A stretch of DNA of 49,803 nucleotides from an uncultured Dorea sp. (GTDB lineage: Bacteria; Bacillota; Clostridia; Lachnospirales; Lachnospiraceae): the NCBI GenBank assembly GCA_910579925.1, contig CAJTVY010000026.1, forward strand, positions 1 to 49,803, read 5' to 3'. The translations under genes were made by a program, and so were the position numbers. Position 1 is the first letter of the stretch; each line of letters opens with the position of its first letter. Of the stretch, positions 1-8,190 are shown in pieces. The notes beneath the pieces are model-generated. The model worked only from the letters and a program-made list of their open reading frames with translations, was not told where the DNA came from and searched no databases.

Positions 1-28
1 CCTCATGAATGAGGGGCTAGGGGAGTTG

Positions 29-50
29 AAGTGTCGAAGACACTTTTTTA
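29..50 (+). terminator. Rho-independent terminator of the gene upstream of the window
   Basis: A 7-bp stem AAGTGTC / GACACTT with a GAA loop is followed by a T-run. It closes whatever plus-strand gene lies to the left. A second small palindrome (CCTCAT-GA-ATGAGG, 1-14) lies just before it. Confidence 0.75.
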
Positions 51-80
51 TGATACCATCTTCGGTTAAATTTAATAATG

Positions 81-109
81 TTGATAAAACTAAAATACTA
101 TGTTATTTT
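81..109 (+). promoter_or_regulatory. Candidate sigma-A promoter for the lipoprotein gene
   Basis: TTGATA, a 17-nt spacer and TATTTT lie about 60 nt before the lipoprotein start. The -35 is good and the -10 is imperfect, so this is a plausible but unproven promoter. Confidence 0.4.
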
Positions 110-167
110 TAATTAATGCAGATTTAGGCAATTTCAATCAATTATGAGAGCAGGAGGAGAAGATGAA

Positions 168-1148
168 ATGAAAAAGAGTAACAGAAAAAACGTGTTGATG
201 GTATTAGCTATCGTATTGGCTGCCATATTATGTGCCTGTGGTTCTTCGGAGAAAGACAGTGGAGGTGAGAAGGGAGAGAATAAGAAGGAAGTTAAAGAAG
301 AAAAGAAAGCTTCCGGTCCTTCCATAGAAGAAGAGGTATTATTTGAAAAAGATGGCGTAAAAGTATCGGTAAAGGGAGTGGAATATATGGGAACACCTGC
401 AGATTCTGCCAAAGTTACATTCCTTGTAGAAAATCAGAGTACAGAAAACCTGTTCTTTACTGATGAGGCGGAAATTGTCAACCAGTATCATGCTGGTTAT
501 GTAGATTATGTATCAGAGTCCGGAGGAAAAGTTCCTGCTGGAAAACAACTTGATATCAGCATGTATATTAGTGCAGAAGAATTAGAGGAACTGGGGTACA
601 CTGTCAATGAGATTGGAGAAGTTGGAATAAAACTTGCTGCCTGGAATGAAAATAATGAATTTATGTGGGATACGGGACTGCTTTGTGTAAAGACGTCAGA
701 GTATGGGAAGACCGGAGAAGGAACAGTAGAGGCGGGAACCGAGATTTATAATGAGGAAGGCGTGAGAATAGAATATCTGGGAATGACTGAGGACGAGGCA
801 GGATATCCTATGGCAGAACTATTGTTTGAAAATACCAGTGATAAAGATGTGATTTGTGATATTGGTTCAGATTTTTCGGCTGAGGCTGATGTTAAGACTT
901 ATGAAGAGGCAAAAGCGGCTATGGAAGAACAGATTATGGCCGTACCTTCGAGCACTCCTATAGTGTTTTCTGGAAAAAAGAGGATTGAACAGGTGATGTT
1001 CTCTTATTATGATGTTGAAAAAAAGATAGATCCGGAGCTATTAAATGAGGTTAATATTTCAATTAGACTGACAGAGAATGTGACCGGCAATATGATGGAA
1101 ACTCCAGTACTGGCAGAAAGCCAGACGGTTGTATTACAAATTAAATAA
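168..1148 (+). CDS. Secreted lipoprotein of unknown function
   Basis: The protein has 326 residues with a short basic N-terminus, a hydrophobic stretch and a lipobox (L-C-A-C) around residue 24, so it should be lipidated and anchored outside the membrane. A Ser/Glu/Lys-rich linker follows, then about 270 residues with no domain I recognise. The alternation of beta-prone segments suggests one or two small extracellular beta domains, which is inference. An in-frame ATG at 144 exists, but the ATG at 168 has AGGAGGA at a proper distance and gives the normal signal peptide, so I chose it. It is a single gene converging on sua5. Confidence 0.8.
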   Translation: MKKSNRKNVLMVLAIVLAAILCACGSSEKDSGGEKGENKKEVKEEKKASGPSIEEEVLFEKDGVKVSVKGVEYMGTPADSAKVTFLVENQSTENLFFTDEAEIVNQYHAGYVDYVSESGGKVPAGKQLDISMYISAEELEELGYTVNEIGEVGIKLAAWNENNEFMWDTGLLCVKTSEYGKTGEGTVEAGTEIYNEEGVRIEYLGMTEDEAGYPMAELLFENTSDKDVICDIGSDFSAEADVKTYEEAKAAMEEQIMAVPSSTPIVFSGKKRIEQVMFSYYDVEKKIDPELLNEVNISIRLTENVTGNMMETPVLAESQTVVLQIK

Positions 1149-1224
1149 GAAGCATAGTAAACGTATACTTTTTCTTGTGATACAAGATGTAAAAGAGAAG
1201 ATTATTTATTGTAGAATATTCAGA

Positions 1225-1267
1225 ATGCCAGATGTAAATAGAATTTAATCTATGTTACATTCTGGCA
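1225..1267. terminator. Long hairpin between convergent genes, possible bidirectional terminator
   Basis: ATGCCAGA-TGTAA on the left pairs with TTACA-TTCTGGCAT on the right with one bulge, and the stem extends inward through ATAGA/TCTAT. It sits exactly between the ends of the lipoprotein and sua5 genes. Neither side has a strong T-run, so termination is inferred from position. Confidence 0.5.
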
Positions 1268-1271
1268 TGAT

Positions 1272-2327
1272 TCATTTGTCAACATGGATTATGCGATGTC
1301 CAGCCGCTTTTTGCAGGCGGTTCATTATTGCGCTTCCGATTCCGCATGTGGAAAAAGACTCACTATAGATATAATCTGTTCCGTCACTGTCAAAATCCCG
1401 CAGAATGCCGTATAAATTTCCTGCTACCGATGTTTCATCCTGTCTGGTTCCGATGCATTTGAAATTTCCTATAGAATAACTGCCGGCTGTTTCCGACGTG
1501 CCTATGATTCCCACTTTGTAGCCTTTGGCAGTCTTTTCGGCAGCCAGTCGGTTGATTTCTTCTACTACCCGTGAAAGATCTCCTTCCAGAATGGTCAGAT
1601 CTGCTTTGGGCGCATAATGCCGGTACTTCATCCCCGGCGCTTTGGGCGCTTTCCTGCTGTCCGGTTCGATCAGAGTCTTGTCCACCGAGACTTTGCCCAC
1701 CAGACTTTCCAACATCTCCCTGGTCACGGCTCCTGGCCTTAAAATCATCGGCGGTTCCACCGTCATATCCAGGATTGTAGATTCCACACCGATCTCTACC
1801 GCACCGCCGTCCACCACCATATCAATCTTTCCTGCAAGATCTTCTTCTACGTGCTGTGCTGTGGTAGGGCTTGGGCGGCCGGAAGTATTAGCGCTTGGCG
1901 CCGCAATAAATCCGCCGCCTGCCCGGATGATTTCTCTTGCAATCGCATGATCGGGCATCCGGACAGCCACAGTGTCAAGGCCGCCGGTTGTACCAAAAGG
2001 CACGGCCCTGGTCTTTCGGAAAATCATTGTAAGAGGTCCTGGCCAGAATTCCCTGGCGATCATTCCTGCTTTCTCAGGTATTGTTCCTGTAATCCTGGTA
2101 AGGGATTCCATATCTGCCACATGTACGATTAAAGGATTGTCAGATGGTCTTCCCTTAGCGGCATAGATTTTTCCTGCAGCCTGTTCATTCAATGCGTCGG
2201 CTCCCAGTCCATAGACAGTCTCTGTCGGAAATGCCACAAGTCCTCCGTCTCTTAAGATCCGTCCGGCTTTTTCGATTGTCTCTCTATTCATTTGTTCCGC
2301 GTCGATTCGTTCAATGATTGTTTTCAT
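1272..2327 (-). CDS. sua5: Threonylcarbamoyl-AMP synthase (Sua5/YwlC family)
   Basis: This enzyme makes threonylcarbamoyl-adenylate from threonine, bicarbonate and ATP, the first step of the t6A37 modification of ANN-decoding tRNAs. The N-terminal YrdC fold carries the signatures FPTETVYGLG and the KGRPSDNPL segment, then S-A-N-x-S-G-R-P-S-P-T. A linker leads to a C-terminal Sua5 domain (roughly the last 110 residues), so this is the long two-domain form. The length of 351 aa matches the family. I use the ATG at 2327. A TTG at 2363 is in frame but lies inside cwlD. The ATG has no obvious Shine-Dalgarno and follows the cwlD stop by 20 nt, suggesting coupled translation. Confidence 0.93.
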   Translation of the reverse strand: MKTIIERIDAEQMNRETIEKAGRILRDGGLVAFPTETVYGLGADALNEQAAGKIYAAKGRPSDNPLIVHVADMESLTRITGTIPEKAGMIAREFWPGPLTMIFRKTRAVPFGTTGGLDTVAVRMPDHAIAREIIRAGGGFIAAPSANTSGRPSPTTAQHVEEDLAGKIDMVVDGGAVEIGVESTILDMTVEPPMILRPGAVTREMLESLVGKVSVDKTLIEPDSRKAPKAPGMKYRHYAPKADLTILEGDLSRVVEEINRLAAEKTAKGYKVGIIGTSETAGSYSIGNFKCIGTRQDETSVAGNLYGILRDFDSDGTDYIYSESFSTCGIGSAIMNRLQKAAGHRIIHVDK

Positions 2328-2347
2328 GGGAAATATTATACTACACT

Positions 2348-3028
2348 CTATTCTTTCATACAAGCTTCAATTCCCTTTACGATGGCTTCTGCAATCTGCT
2401 GCTGATATTCTTCAGTGACTAATTTTTCCGCTTCCTCGGGGTTGCTTAAGAATCCGCATTCCACAATAACTGTCGGAACTTCGGTTTTCTTTAGAAGATA
2501 ATAGGTGTCGTCTGCCTTAGGCTGCCGTCGGTTTTCTTTATCAATCGACAACAGAGCTTTCTGCATGATTGCGGCGAACTGTTCGCCTTGTGCAGAGTGC
2601 TTATAGTAGAATACCTGGGCGCCGTGGATTGACTCTTCATGGTAACTGTTCTGATGGATGCTGACTGCAAGTTCCGGGCCAGTACTGTTGATCAGTTTCA
2701 CTCTTTCTTTCATATCCTGTACTTTCTGGCTGCCATTTTTATCTTTTGCAAGCATCGTGTCGTCTTCACGTGTCATTACGACCTTTATACCCTTTTTTTC
2801 CAGAAGTTTTTTAACTTTCTTTGCTATTTTCAGGTTAATGTCCTTCTCTTTTGCATTATTGACTCCGACTTTTCCAGGATCACTTCCCCCGTGTCCGGAA
2901 TCCAGAACCACTGTATTCTCAGCTCTTTTTACTTTGCCGCTTGAAACATATCTGCCCAGGTTCCGGCTGATAACGATCAGTCCTGCTAATAAAAGGATCA
3001 ATAGGAAAAACTCTGCTTTTCTACGCAA
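2348..3028 (-). CDS. cwlD: CwlD-type N-acetylmuramoyl-L-alanine amidase
   Basis: This is a 226-aa Amidase_3 protein with an N-terminal membrane anchor (residues 5-20) and the full zinc/catalytic set: H46 (DSGHGG), E61, H125 (SIHQN) and E190 (VECGF). In spore formers CwlD removes peptides from muramic acid during cortex synthesis to allow muramic-delta-lactam formation. Assignment to that role rests on architecture and on the sporulation-type neighbour bofA. The start is TTG at 3028 with AGGAGGT seven bases upstream. It is followed closely by sua5 and preceded by the yaaL-like gene, probably one operon. Confidence 0.85.
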   Translation of the reverse strand: MRRKAEFFLLILLLAGLIVISRNLGRYVSSGKVKRAENTVVLDSGHGGSDPGKVGVNNAKEKDINLKIAKKVKKLLEKKGIKVVMTREDDTMLAKDKNGSQKVQDMKERVKLINSTGPELAVSIHQNSYHEESIHGAQVFYYKHSAQGEQFAAIMQKALLSIDKENRRQPKADDTYYLLKKTEVPTVIVECGFLSNPEEAEKLVTEEYQQQIAEAIVKGIEACMKE

Positions 3029-3105
3029 AATAAATACCTCCTGACAGTCTATCTATACATCTATATGACTGTAGGAAGTATTTTAGTGATATGAAATCAG
3101 ATAAA

Positions 3106-3342
3106 TCAGATAATCTTCGCCTGCCGAAGAAGAAAACGGTAACGCAGCCAGGCCGCATTTCCTCTGTAAATATAGGAATCAATCAGATCTGGGTCAGAAG
3201 CATATTGAAAATTAAGATAGGCTTCTTCGATTTCCTGGCGTGCATTCGCAATTTCATCCATCAGCGTATCCGCCTGGGGGTCGTAAGACAGGCGTCTGTA
3301 TACATCTTCTTCTGTTGCATTTCCGCGTTCAAATAATCTCAT
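3106..3342 (-). CDS. YaaL-like DUF2508 protein
   Basis: This 78-aa soluble protein is charged and helical, with the DPDLIDSYIYRGNAA segment typical of the DUF2508/YaaL family, whose function is unknown. The ATG at 3342 has GAGAGGTGA upstream. In Bacillus, yaaL sits beside bofA. Here the two are divergent across a 140-bp gap, which preserves the association in a different arrangement. Confidence 0.75.
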   Translation of the reverse strand: MRLFERGNATEEDVYRRLSYDPQADTLMDEIANARQEIEEAYLNFQYASDPDLIDSYIYRGNAAWLRYRFLLRQAKII

Positions 3343-3482
3343 AATTCACCTCTCTGATATTTGTAAACGATTTCCACAGTATATTTCCAGACAATTGTAG
3401 TATAAGCAGATTTTGAGAATAAAATACTTACGCTGTGGATATATATGGTATTAGAAAATAAAAGCCTGGGAGGAAAAGAAAT

Positions 3483-3692
3483 ATGTCAGAACAGAAGCCG
3501 CAGATTGTTACAAACTTTATTGTAAGGGCAATTATAGGATGCGCCATGATATTTTTTGTAAATGAATTTCTGAACGCACAGGGAATTTCCGTGCAGGTAG
3601 GGCTGAATCCATGGACTGTTTTGACGTCAGGAATCCTTGGAACTCCTGGGGTTGCGCTTCTTTATGGGATTTCGTTCTATGGATTTATGTAA
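3483..3692 (+). CDS. bofA: BofA-family pro-sigma-K processing inhibitor-like membrane protein
   Basis: A 69-aa membrane protein with two hydrophobic segments and the BofA hallmark VGLNPWTVLTSGILGTPGV, followed by LLYG. In Bacillus, BofA holds the SpoIVFB protease inactive in the forespore outer membrane, delaying pro-sigma-K cleavage. Many Clostridia keep a BofA-like gene without that checkpoint, so the role here is uncertain. GGGAGGAAAA lies before the ATG. A single gene, divergent from yaaL and just upstream of the tad operon. Confidence 0.85.
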   Translation: MSEQKPQIVTNFIVRAIIGCAMIFFVNEFLNAQGISVQVGLNPWTVLTSGILGTPGVALLYGISFYGFM

Positions 3693-3728
3693 AGGTTGCA
3701 CAAAGTTTCGGTTTTTTTAAAAATGGGA

Positions 3729-3758
3729 TAGACAAATCCTGTAAAAGAGGTTTATAAT
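3729..3758 (+). promoter_or_regulatory. Probable sigma-A promoter of the tad operon
   Basis: TAGACA, an 18-nt spacer and a perfect TATAAT precede tadZ by about 130 nt. It is the only good promoter between bofA and tadZ and is followed at once by an inverted repeat that would sit at the 5' end of the transcript. Confidence 0.55.
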
Positions 3759-3764
3759 CATTTT

Positions 3765-3789
3765 ACAAGTTACAACACACGTAACTTGT
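3765..3789 (+). promoter_or_regulatory. Inverted repeat at the 5' end of the tad transcript
   Basis: A perfect 9-bp palindrome ACAAGTTAC-n7-GTAACTTGT begins about 7 nt after the -10 box. It could be a 5' stabilising hairpin in the RNA or an operator for a dimeric regulator overlapping the start site. No T-run follows, so it is not a terminator. Confidence 0.6.
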
Positions 3790-3885
3790 ATCTGATAGAT
3801 TCACTAGAAGTTCAAGGTATTCGATGCCATTTCGGCAGCAATTCACAGAGTCATTAATAAGATCGCAGAATAGGAGGGATATTAT

Positions 3886-4809
3886 GTGGGCAGCAGAAGT
3901 CTGGTAATTTGTGATCAAGAGGAAGGATATGCCGCAGCATTTGCAGTATTTCTGATGAAGAAGAAGGAATTTGCTTTTCAAGTACAGGTATGTAACGGTC
4001 TTTCTCAGGTACATGCAATCCTTAAGGAGCGTCCTGTGGATATTCTGGTGATCAGTGGAAACTATTCGGCAGAAGAGAGAAAAGGACTTGGAGCGGGAAA
4101 TGTGTTTGTACTTGCCGAATCTGGGAAGACGGAGACGAATTCTGATGAAACTGCAGTGTATAAGTATCAGTCAGGGGAACTGCTTCTGGCAGAGATTATA
4201 AGAACATGCAGTGAAGACAATAAGACGGGAGACCTGTATTTTAAGGCGGTAAGGACGAAGAATTCCAGAATGATAGGTATCTTTTCCCCGGTACACAGAA
4301 GCGGAAAGACAGGATATGGACTAAAGCTTGGACAAGAACTTGCGGTTTCGAAGAATGTTCTGTATCTTAATCTGGAGATCTATGGAGGAATCGGAGGGTA
4401 TTTTCCAGAAGAAGGGCATACCTTGGGAGACGTACTGTATTATCTGCGGCAGGAGAAAGGGAATCTTGGAGTCATTCTTACAACCTTGGTGGAGCATATG
4501 GGATCACTGGATTATCTGCTTCCGGTAAAGGTGTCGGAAGATATCAAGGCGGTTACGCTAAAAGAGTGGGCTGATATGCTGCGTCAGATTGAGGAACAGA
4601 GTCTCTATGACGTACTGATACTTGATATAGACGAAGGGCTTAGAGACGTATACGGACTGCTTCGGATCTGTACGGAGATTCATGTCCCGACAATCAAAGA
4701 TAAGCTGGCAGAGGCGAAGCTTTTGCAGATGGAAGAAGAACTTCATCTTCTGGGGTTCGACGATGTGAAGAAAAAGATGGTGAAGAAGGAGTGTGGAAGG
4801 TGGCGATAG
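3886..4809 (+). CDS. tadZ: TadZ/CpaE-like atypical receiver plus P-loop ATPase
   Basis: A 307-aa cytoplasmic protein. Residues 1-115 resemble a degenerate response-regulator receiver domain. Residues 128-290 are a MinD/ParA-type fold with a deviant Walker A (SPVHRSGKTG, 134-143) and a DVLILDIDEG Walker B. TadZ/CpaE proteins place the tad machine at its site in the cell. The start is GTG at 3886 with TAGGAGGG upstream; the overlapping ATG at 3884 is in another frame and closed after seven codons. First gene of the tad operon. Confidence 0.85.
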   Translation: MGSRSLVICDQEEGYAAAFAVFLMKKKEFAFQVQVCNGLSQVHAILKERPVDILVISGNYSAEERKGLGAGNVFVLAESGKTETNSDETAVYKYQSGELLLAEIIRTCSEDNKTGDLYFKAVRTKNSRMIGIFSPVHRSGKTGYGLKLGQELAVSKNVLYLNLEIYGGIGGYFPEEGHTLGDVLYYLRQEKGNLGVILTTLVEHMGSLDYLLPVKVSEDIKAVTLKEWADMLRQIEEQSLYDVLILDIDEGLRDVYGLLRICTEIHVPTIKDKLAEAKLLQMEEELHLLGFDDVKKKMVKKECGRWR

Positions 4810-4810
4810 G

Positions 4811-6028
4811 ATGGCTTCCATGATGCGTTCAGAGCGGCTACATGCCAGGATTCTTGAGGAACTGGACATGTCAAGAGAGATTGAAGATGAGGAGCTGACC
4901 CGTCTGATCTATGGCGTGTTACAGGATGCTTCGGAGGAAGAATACCTGTCTCTGGCTGAAAAGACGGCGCTTGGAAGGGAATTGTTTAATGCGTTTCGCA
5001 AACTGGATCTTCTGCAGGAATTTCTGGAGGACGATACAATCACAGAGATTATGATCAACGGGACACAGAATATATTTTATGAAAAAGGCGGAAGAATCTT
5101 TCAGTCGGACAGGCGGTTTATCTCCAGGGATAAATTAGAGGATGTCGTGCAGCAGATTGCGGCAGGTTCTAACCGTCTGGTGAATGAAGCGTCGCCGATT
5201 GTGGATGCAAGGCTTTCCGACGGTTCCCGGGTGAACATCATCCTACAGCCTGTGGCGCTGGATGGTCCGATTGTGACGATCCGGAAATTTTCAAAAGAGG
5301 CAATTACCATGGGAAAACTGATCTCGTGGAATTCCATCAACAGTGAAGTATCCGGCTTTCTTGCCGCTCTTGTGGCAGCCGGGTACAACATATTCATAAG
5401 CGGAGGCACCGGTTCGGGCAAGACCTCTTTTCTAAATGCATTATCGCAGTATATTCCAAAGACAGAGAGAATTATTACGATTGAAGACAATGCAGAGTTA
5501 AAGATTCAGGGGATTCAAAACCTGGTAAGGCTGGAAGCGAGAAATGAGAATGTGGAAGGCTTTGGAGCGGTGACGATCTGGGAGCTGATCAAGTCGGCGC
5601 TGCGAATGCGGCCGGATCGTATCATTGTTGGAGAGGTGCGTTCGGCAGAAGCAATCGACATGCTGCAGGCATTGAATACAGGTCATGACGGAAGTCTTAG
5701 TACAGGTCATGCTAACAGTCCCAGGGATATGTTGAGCAGGCTGGAGACAATGGTACTGATGGGAATAGATCTGCCTTTGCCTGCTATTCAGAGACAGATT
5801 GCATCGGGAATCGACATTATTGTCCATCTGGGAAGGCTGAGGGATAAGAGTAGGAAGGTTCTGGAAGTGACGGAGGTATTAGGATATTGGGAAGGTGAGA
5901 TTCGATTACAGACATTGTATCAATTTACGGAACTTGGGGAAAAAGAAGGAAAGATACAGGGAGAGTGGAGGAAGATTAAAGAGGTTACGAACCAGAACAA
6001 ATTACTGGCAGCAGGATATCACATATAA
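4811..6028 (+). CDS. tadA: TadA/CpaF secretion ATPase
   Basis: A 405-aa hexameric ATPase of the type II/IV secretion family that powers pilus assembly. Visible motifs are Walker A GGTGSGKTS (about residues 198-206), the Asp box region ITIEDNAEL, Walker B RPDRIIVGEVR (about 268-278) and the His box TGHDGSLSTGHANS. The ATG at 4811 follows the tadZ TAG by one base and has GGAAGGTGG seven bases upstream. An in-frame GTG at 4793 gives six extra residues but lacks a site. Acts at the cytoplasmic face with TadB and TadC. Confidence 0.95.
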   Translation: MASMMRSERLHARILEELDMSREIEDEELTRLIYGVLQDASEEEYLSLAEKTALGRELFNAFRKLDLLQEFLEDDTITEIMINGTQNIFYEKGGRIFQSDRRFISRDKLEDVVQQIAAGSNRLVNEASPIVDARLSDGSRVNIILQPVALDGPIVTIRKFSKEAITMGKLISWNSINSEVSGFLAALVAAGYNIFISGGTGSGKTSFLNALSQYIPKTERIITIEDNAELKIQGIQNLVRLEARNENVEGFGAVTIWELIKSALRMRPDRIIVGEVRSAEAIDMLQALNTGHDGSLSTGHANSPRDMLSRLETMVLMGIDLPLPAIQRQIASGIDIIVHLGRLRDKSRKVLEVTEVLGYWEGEIRLQTLYQFTELGEKEGKIQGEWRKIKEVTNQNKLLAAGYHI

Positions 6029-6734
6029 AGAACATCTGTGGAACGGGACAAAGGCGTTCGGAATTACAGCGGCCACGGCATGGCTCTATTACCGTTCATT
6101 CTGGATGATACTGCCCTTACTGCCGGTTTTTATCTGGCATGTCCGTATGATGGAGGAAGAATGTGTAAGGAAGAAGGAACTGGAATTCCAGGCGCAGTTT
6201 AAAGAAGCCATACAGGCGGTATCCTCATCGCTGAATACAGGATATTCTGTGGAAAATGCATTTCGGGAGACGCAGAAGGAAATGAAGCTGATCTATCCAG
6301 AGACGGCAAGAATTTCAAAGGAGTTACTGATTATTACCAGACAACTTCAGATTCATGTGCCGCTGGAGAAGATTCTGGAGGAATTCGGGATGCGCATACA
6401 GACAGAAGACGTACGGAATTTTGTAATCGTATTTGGGGCGGCAAAGAAAAGCGGGGGGAATATGATATCCATTATACAGGATACGGTAAGGCAGATCGGC
6501 GATAAGATTGATGTCAAGAGGGAGATCGACACGCTGCTTGCGGCGAAAAAGTATGAGTTCCGGGTGATGGCGTCGATCCCCTATGCCATAATCGGTTATA
6601 TGAGCTTAAGTTTTCCTGAATTTATGGACAGCCTGTATGGGAATATATTTGGAATCGGGGTGATGACGGTATGTCTGGGAATCTATATGGGCGCTTATTA
6701 TCTGGGAATAAGGATGATAAGGATCGAAGTATGA
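5895..6734 (+). CDS. tadB: TadB-like type II secretion F platform protein
   Basis: This is an inner-membrane platform protein with a T2SSF domain in the middle (AVSSSLNTGYSVENAF, then the FVIVFGAAKKSGGN segment) and membrane segments at both ends. It overlaps the end of tadA. The start is uncertain: the frame has no ATG, and candidates are GTG at 5895 or TTG at 5934. Residues before about 40 match no family pattern, so the true start may be the later one. The stop overlaps the tadC ATG (ATGA), indicating coupling. Confidence 0.88.
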   Translation: MRFDYRHCINLRNLGKKKERYRESGGRLKRLRTRTNYWQQDITYKEHLWNGTKAFGITAATAWLYYRSFWMILPLLPVFIWHVRMMEEECVRKKELEFQAQFKEAIQAVSSSLNTGYSVENAFRETQKEMKLIYPETARISKELLIITRQLQIHVPLEKILEEFGMRIQTEDVRNFVIVFGAAKKSGGNMISIIQDTVRQIGDKIDVKREIDTLLAAKKYEFRVMASIPYAIIGYMSLSFPEFMDSLYGNIFGIGVMTVCLGIYMGAYYLGIRMIRIEV

Positions 6735-7951
6735 AACGGTTAAGGGTTCTGGCCGTAGGAAGTATGCTGGTGTTTGGTATCTTCCTTGTGGCGGCAGATT
6801 TTCTACTGTCTGTGAAAAAGACGGATGGCGTCATTGAGAGAAACGATTACGGCGGCGGCAGCAGAACGGAAGAACTGAAGGTTTCAATTCTGGGAGAGGA
6901 TAAAAAGATTCCCATTCAGGTTGAAATAGCAGAACGGCAGTATTCATCAGAAGAAATTCAGAAATTGTTTGCAAGTATAATACAGAAGATGGAAGGGATG
7001 ATTCTGGGAGAGAATGAAAGCCTTGACAGGATTGAATATGACATGAATCTTCTGACAAAGATTCCCAATGAGCCGGTGGAGGTTTCATGGGAACTGGATC
7101 ATTATCGCGTAATGAACGTCAGAGGGGAACTAAAGCCAGACTCATTAGAAGAGGAAGGAACGCTTGTGACTTTATCTGCCGTTCTTACTTATTGTGAAAA
7201 CAAGGAAGAGCAGGCTGCATATCAGTGTACGGCCAACGTATTTCCAAGGACATTGAATAAAAATGAGAAGGCAAAGATTCAGATTGAGGAAGCGGTCAGA
7301 AAGAAGGAAGGAGAAAGCCGTACCAGTAAAAAGCTGAAACTTCCAGACAAGATTTTTAATAAAAGGGCTGTTTATTATCGGAAAATGAACAGTCGGGGGC
7401 TGGTACTGGTAATGATGGCGTTACTTATAGGAGTATTGTTGTATGCTTTGGAAATTCAGAATAAGGAAAAGCAAAAGGAACAGCGAAAGCAGCAGATGAT
7501 TCTGGATTATCCCGAGATTGTGAATAAGATGACTCTTTTCCTTGGGGCAGGAATGACGGCAAAACGGGCATGGAGAAAGGTGGTAGAGGACTACGGACGC
7601 CAGAAGGAAATATGGGGAGAGAGGTATGCTTATGAGGAGATGAAGCGAGTCTGTCATGAGATGGAGAGAGGGGTTGCTGAGTCGGAAAGTTACGAGAATT
7701 TCGGACGGCGCTGTAATATTCAGGCTTATCTGAGGTTTGGAGCATTATTGTCACAAAATCTAAGGAAGGGTACAAGAGGGATGACCCAGGTGCTGAAGGC
7801 AGAATCAATTCAGGCATTTGAGGAGAGGAAAGCAAGAGCAAAGAGACTTGGGGAAGAAGCGGGGACAAAGCTGTTGCTGCCCATGTTCCTGATGTTGGCA
7901 ATCGTGTTGGTGATTGTGATAGTTCCGGCATTTTTGTCGGTGCAGATCTGA
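6731..7951 (+). CDS. tadC: TadC-like platform protein with an extra N-terminal domain
   Basis: A 406-aa membrane protein. The C-terminal half holds a T2SSF domain (FLGAGMTAKRAWR, then the GALLSQNLRKGTRG segment) flanked by membrane segments near residues 218-240 and 380-402. The N-terminal half has its own membrane segment (residues 5-26) followed by about 185 residues that should face outside. The extra domain makes it longer than the roughly 300-aa proteobacterial TadC. The ATG at 6731 overlaps the tadB stop. With TadB it should form the platform driven by TadA. Confidence 0.85.
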   Translation: MKRLRVLAVGSMLVFGIFLVAADFLLSVKKTDGVIERNDYGGGSRTEELKVSILGEDKKIPIQVEIAERQYSSEEIQKLFASIIQKMEGMILGENESLDRIEYDMNLLTKIPNEPVEVSWELDHYRVMNVRGELKPDSLEEEGTLVTLSAVLTYCENKEEQAAYQCTANVFPRTLNKNEKAKIQIEEAVRKKEGESRTSKKLKLPDKIFNKRAVYYRKMNSRGLVLVMMALLIGVLLYALEIQNKEKQKEQRKQQMILDYPEIVNKMTLFLGAGMTAKRAWRKVVEDYGRQKEIWGERYAYEEMKRVCHEMERGVAESESYENFGRRCNIQAYLRFGALLSQNLRKGTRGMTQVLKAESIQAFEERKARAKRLGEEAGTKLLLPMFLMLAIVLVIVIVPAFLSVQI

Positions 7952-7993
7952 GACCGGAAAAATAGTGATTTAGTAAAAAGTGGAAGGAGAGGT

Positions 7994-8185
7994 ATGATGT
8001 GGAGAATAGGACATTGTTTATCGAAAGTAAAAGAGAAACTTCGGGAAGATGAGGGAATTGGCGTAGTAGAGGTAATATTGATTCTTGTGGTATTGATTGG
8101 ACTGGTAATTATATTCAAGTCCCAGCTTACCAGTCTGGTACAGAATATTTTCCAGAAGATTGTCAGCGAAAGTTCGGGAATCTGA
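7994..8185 (+). CDS. flp: Flp-type pilin (type IVb)
   Basis: This 63-aa pilin precursor has a basic leader, a G/x-x-x-x-E site in EGIGVVEVILILVVLIGLVI and a single hydrophobic N-terminal helix, with almost no globular part. The predicted cut is just after the Gly of the EGIG-VVEV region, by the prepilin peptidase at 10508. It would be the main fibre subunit. Two adjacent ATGs (7994, 7997) follow AGGAGAGGT; either could be used. Confidence 0.88.
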   Translation: MMWRIGHCLSKVKEKLREDEGIGVVEVILILVVLIGLVIIFKSQLTSLVQNIFQKIVSESSGI

Positions 8186-8190
8186 GCGCC

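Noticed and set aside
2327..2363. TTG at 2363 as the sua5 start, or a promoter from TATAAT near 2338
   Set aside because: The TTG lies inside cwlD and adds unlike-family residues; no -35 at a proper distance from the TATAAT.
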